Source: an uncultured Bacteroidales bacterium (GTDB taxonomy: Bacteria; Bacteroidota; Bacteroidia; Bacteroidales; Muribaculaceae). Taken from it: a DNA stretch of 64,000 bases. The stretch is taken from assembly GCA_946011725.1 (NCBI GenBank), contig CAMGBT010000002.1, positions 38,435-102,434 on the forward strand. Direction: 5' to 3'. The position numbers were made by a program, and so were the translations under genes. The notes beneath the pieces were generated by a model, which saw only the letters and a list, made by a program, of their open reading frames with translations, did not search any database and was not told where the DNA came from. This document shows, in pieces, positions 61,711 to 64,000 of the stretch (its first letter is position 1; each line of letters opens with the position of its first letter).

Positions 61711-62208
61711 TTAGCGGAGGATGACGTGGTTGGAGAGGGAGAGGCGCACGTGGTTGCGGTTCCAGAAGTCTTGCAGGTATTGCATGCGGGAGCACTGGAA
61801 GTTGGGGTGGAGGCGGTTGCAGGCGAAGGCTAACTTGTGGCGGTATTGGGAGATGTCGTATGAGGCTTTGAAGTGGTCGATGGTGGTTTGCAGCTGGTCT
61901 TCGACGGCGTGGCGCACCCATTTGTGGCGCTGTTCTTTGAGCTCGATGAACACGATGTGGGTGGCGGAGGTGAGCATGGCGTCGCAGCGGAAGTCGCGCG
62001 AGCCATCGGGGCGGCGCAGGTCCACGCAGTTGTCCACCGCGGTGAAGTTGACCGGGCGGCCGGTGAGGTTGGTGATGCGGGCGATCCACTCGCGCGGGCG
62101 TTCGTAGCTTACGTAGGCGGGAGTGCCGTGGGCGCGGTCGCAGATGCCGAACTCCTTGGCCGTGACGTTCTTAGTCTGGCATTTTTTAACGAAAAAGTCA
62201 GCACCCAT
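61711..62208 (-). CDS. Putative PD-(D/E)XK nuclease paired with an ATPase
   Basis: A 165-residue protein with no recognised family. The middle reads RCDAMLTSATHIVFIELKEQ: Asp76, Glu89 and Lys91 sit in two adjacent strands with the spacing of a PD-(D/E)XK nuclease core (D, then E-x-K). The N-terminus carries four cysteines (Cys10, Cys23, Cys61, Cys75), not arranged as a clear zinc site. The C-terminus is rich in His, Arg and aromatic residues (NRLHPNFQCSRMQYLQDFWN). Its start overlaps the ATPase stop by 11 nt, so both are made together. A DNA- or RNA-cutting partner for the ATPase is inferred from the motif and the pairing. Confidence 0.7.
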   Translation of the reverse strand: MGADFFVKKCQTKNVTAKEFGICDRAHGTPAYVSYERPREWIARITNLTGRPVNFTAVDNCVDLRRPDGSRDFRCDAMLTSATHIVFIELKEQRHKWVRHAVEDQLQTTIDHFKASYDISQYRHKLAFACNRLHPNFQCSRMQYLQDFWNRNHVRLSLSNHVILR

Positions 62209-63421
62209 ATTCTATATCCTCCTCAATTTCAAGTAGTTCGCCGAAAATATCGTTGGTGAGGCCGGCTTCAATGTTGAGCAGATTGGCATCGGAGGGCAGG
62301 CCGTAGTTTACGGGCAGCAAGCGTGCTTGGCCGTCGGTGAGTTGGTAGATTCGCAACAGATCGGGGTTGATGCAACTATGTTCGGGCACGATTTTGTCGA
62401 GGCGTTCGAGCAGGCACGCTTGGTCGGCGGCTTGTTGGCGCAGCTGCCAGGCCTTGGCGGCGAGGGTGAGGTAGTTGATCATGAAGGGCGAGTGGGTGGT
62501 GCATACCAACTTGTTGTCCTCCAAGCGGTTGGCGATGGCGATGAGGTAGTAAAGGATGTCCTTCTGCGACGATGGGTAGAGGTTTTGCTCCGGCTCTTCC
62601 ACAATGTTGATGAACTCGGAGTAGCTGAAGCGGTTCGACAGCTGATTGAGGGCGGCGGCTTTCACTTCGTCGCTGAGGTCCATGTCGATGATTGATGCCA
62701 CTTGGCGGGCGATGACCTCGCGCTCGGCCATCGACAGCTCGTTGGCGTCGCGTTTGGAGTTCTCCACCTTGTCGCTGATGTAGCGGGTGACCAGGCACAG
62801 CGATAGGGCTGACTGGTAGCCGCTCGAGGCGGCCGACAGGCGGATGCGGTAGTCCTTGCCGCGCAGCCACGACACACCGTTGAGCTTGTCGTACTCAAAC
62901 ACGGCATCGCCCACGGGCATCTCGTAGCCCTGGGTGTAGGCGGCTCGCGCCATCTCGAATTCGCCCAAGAAGGTGCTGACGGATTCGGGTAGCGACTTGA
63001 TGTTGGCCGGCGAACCGATGGTGGTGAGGAAGTTGCGCTCGGCGGGCACGTAGAGCACTTTCGACATGGCGGTGGAGGTGTCGTCGGCGCTGTTGGCGTT
63101 GATTTTCAACGCGTTATCTTTGTAGGTGAAGGTGTAGAATCGGCCGGTGAACTCGATTTCGGTGTCGTCGTGGAAGTAGTCGGTCAGGCGCGAGTAGGCG
63201 CAGAGCGAACTGCGGAAGCGCTGGTATTGCTCCACGTATTTTACGGTGAGCATGCCGCGCTTGAGGCGCTTTTCCAGCCAGGTGAACAGCGAGTAGAGTT
63301 TGGCGATGGTCGACTTGCCCGAGCCTTGCGGCCCGATGAACAGCGTGTATTTATTGAACTCGGCATCGACGTGGGTCAATGCGCCGAAATTGCGGATTTT
63401 GAGTTGAGGGAGATGTGTCAT
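62198..63421 (-). CDS. AAA/ABC-type ATPase (AAA_15/AAA_21-like)
   Basis: A 407-residue ATPase of the SMC/ABC-like kind. From the ATG at 63421: the N-terminal strand LKIRNFGALTHVDAEF, Walker A GPQGSGKST (30-38), an inserted helical domain (about 45-190), the signature-like SAASSGYQS (196-204), Walker B NIVEEPEQNLYP with the catalytic Glu (272-283), and the H-switch TTHSPFM (308-314). This layout is shared by OLD-family, Septu and PARIS-type defence ATPases, though it lacks a fused TOPRIM domain. It is encoded upstream of, and overlaps, the putative nuclease. An in-frame extension to 63634 is excluded by the promoter at 63446-63477. Confidence 0.85.
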   Translation of the reverse strand: MTHLPQLKIRNFGALTHVDAEFNKYTLFIGPQGSGKSTIAKLYSLFTWLEKRLKRGMLTVKYVEQYQRFRSSLCAYSRLTDYFHDDTEIEFTGRFYTFTYKDNALKINANSADDTSTAMSKVLYVPAERNFLTTIGSPANIKSLPESVSTFLGEFEMARAAYTQGYEMPVGDAVFEYDKLNGVSWLRGKDYRIRLSAASSGYQSALSLCLVTRYISDKVENSKRDANELSMAEREVIARQVASIIDMDLSDEVKAAALNQLSNRFSYSEFINIVEEPEQNLYPSSQKDILYYLIAIANRLEDNKLVCTTHSPFMINYLTLAAKAWQLRQQAADQACLLERLDKIVPEHSCINPDLLRIYQLTDGQARLLPVNYGLPSDANLLNIEAGLTNDIFGELLEIEEDIEYGC

Positions 63422-63445
63422 AGTCAGGTGGGTTAGATTTACGTG

Positions 63446-63477
63446 CAAATGTAGCAACAATTTTCGAGATTTGCAAG
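63446..63477 (-). promoter_or_regulatory. Promoter of the ATPase-nuclease pair
   Basis: Minus strand CTTG (63477-63474) and TACATTTG (63453-63446), 20 nt apart; the ATG follows about 25 nt after the -7 box. Confidence 0.65.
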
Positions 63478-63590
63478 CGAAAAAGTGGCAAATAGGTGCA
63501 AAAAATTGGCCGGGATTACGTCTCTGCTTTAGCGATTTCCAACAAAGGCTTTTCGAGGAGCAAACTTTTTTGGATTTTTTTTGTTTAAAT

Positions 63591-63693
63591 TTTGCGGATA
63601 CGCAAATAATTCGTATCTTTGCACCGGAGTTCATTCCTCATCTGAGGAAAGGAAATCGAAAAACGCAAGCCTTGAAGCTCTGCGTTTTTTGCT
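63591..63693 (+). ncRNA. Possible very short transcript (promoter plus terminator)
   Basis: TTTG (63591-63594) and TATCTTTG (63614-63621), 19 nt apart, point rightwards. A hairpin AAAACGCA-AGC / GCT-TGCGTTTT with T-run follows at about 63656-63693. The roughly 70 nt between contain no reading frame. It may encode a small RNA. The same hairpin also terminates the minus-strand frame at its right, so the coincidence could be accidental. Confidence 0.35.
63656..63693. terminator. Bidirectional terminator
   Basis: Stem AAAACGCA with inner AGC pairs with TGCGTTTT and GCT (one bulged C); T-runs appear on both strands. On the minus strand it begins just after the stop at 63696-63698. Confidence 0.7.
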
Positions 63694-63695
63694 TT

Positions 63696-63986
63696 TTATA
63701 GGATATCGGGCAATCTACGGCGATTATATTTACTCATAATTTTATTTCTCGCTGCATCTTTCCCTTCGAGATGATATGCTGTAAGCAGGTAATATGGATC
63801 AATGTAAAAACCGGTTGTTAAATCTGCAAAAGAAAGAGTGTCAAAAATTGATCGCGAGTAGCACAGTTGGCAAAAATCTACAGGAACCGATATGCCGCCG
63901 TTGCGCCAACAAAAATGGATATAACGCGAACCGCGGAGCGGTTTCGCATACCCCCCAGCCCCACAATGGCACGAAGCGCAGGGCAA
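63696..63986 (-). CDS. Unrecognised reading frame near the window edge (possibly the end of a gene)
   Basis: The frame is open from about 63986 to the stop at 63696 and is directly followed by a terminator hairpin, which suggests a real gene end. The last 60 residues (FDTLSFADLTTGFYIDPYYL and on to NRRRLPDIL) look like a folded protein, but the upstream part crosses GC-rich DNA with REP-like symmetry (63926-63947) and has no ATG. Only a TTG start is available, so it may be a remnant, or begin at a codon that cannot be located. No function can be given. Confidence 0.3.
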   Translation of the reverse strand: MPCASCHCGAGGYAKPLRGSRYIHFCWRNGGISVPVDFCQLCYSRSIFDTLSFADLTTGFYIDPYYLLTAYHLEGKDAARNKIMSKYNRRRLPDIL

Positions 63987-64000
63987 GCGAAGCGGCCGGA
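63926..64000. repeat. GC-rich intergenic sequence with imperfect inverted repeat
   Basis: GCGAACCGC (63926-63934) and GCGGTTTCGC (63938-63947) pair with one bulge, followed by GC-rich DNA with repeated AGCG/GCGAAGC words up to the edge. It resembles short intergenic palindromic repeats and continues beyond the window. Confidence 0.4.

Noticed and set aside
63430-63634. N-terminal extension of the ATPase to 63634
   Set aside because: It is lysine/cysteine-rich, has no similarity to the family and contains the promoter at 63446-63477.

Overview
The window comes from a member of the Bacteroidales with fairly high GC, most likely a Muribaculaceae-type gut bacterium. The family is inferred; the order is well supported. 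Three lines of evidence agree. Promoters are of the Bacteroidetes type, a TTTG box about 20 nt before TAnnTTTG (for example upstream of pgi, lysS, the sigma factor and arsR). There is a complete core type IX secretion cluster (porT, porP, porK/gldK, porL, porM, porN). Several Bacteroidetes-typical families are present (DUF3467, DUF3098, DUF3667, DUF6377, and the glycine-lipid pair glsA/glsB).

Layout. 1-2768: start of an sdhC-type cytochrome b gene on the minus strand, then pgi and murI on the plus strand. 2800-5528: a growth-control island with a Fic protein followed by a HipB/HipA-like pair. 5534-11218 (minus): operon parE-coaD-ctp protease-ArnT-like glycosyltransferase. 11488-17323 (minus): operon rlmN-pdxA-nucleotidyltransferase-M28 peptidase-sufE-POT transporter, closed by a perfect 24-bp-arm hairpin. 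17460-24210 (plus): tRNA-Leu(CAA), an ECF-like sigma factor, an AGCS symporter, lgt, a BASS-type transporter, a Crp/Fnr regulator and a DUF6377 membrane regulator. About 24349-24507: a probable small RNA. 24569-27250 (minus): an arsR-led operon of thiol-redox and permease genes that resembles organoarsenical resistance cassettes. 27652-32273 (plus): lysS, gpsA, a DUF3467 gene and cysS. 32415-35969 (minus): pyruvate:ferredoxin oxidoreductase. 36302-40918 (plus): ftsX, DUF3098, uppP, truB, queA, DUF3667. 41125-48144 (plus): the type IX secretion operon. 48392-56165 (plus): a type I restriction-modification locus with two extra genes, a four-helix-bundle protein and a YhcG/DUF1016 nuclease. 56209-59785 (minus): a four-gene glycan-assembly cluster. 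59859-61666 (plus): glsA-glsB. 61711-63421 (minus): a two-gene ATPase plus PD-(D/E)XK nuclease module, the best candidate here for an undescribed (possibly defence) system.

The gaps between genes are unusually structured. They hold long near-perfect palindromes at gene ends, a 55-bp A/B unit repeated as ABAB between hsdM and the next gene, short words (TACGTT, CCAATTAGT, TAACGAA) arranged in tandem or inverted arrays, and a dispersed element with core GAGGCGGAAGCCGA found in three gaps. GC content varies within the restriction locus. The hsdS recognition domains and the DUF1016 gene are AT-rich, while hsdM, hsdR and the conserved helices of HsdS match the rest of the window, which points to exchange of the specificity module.
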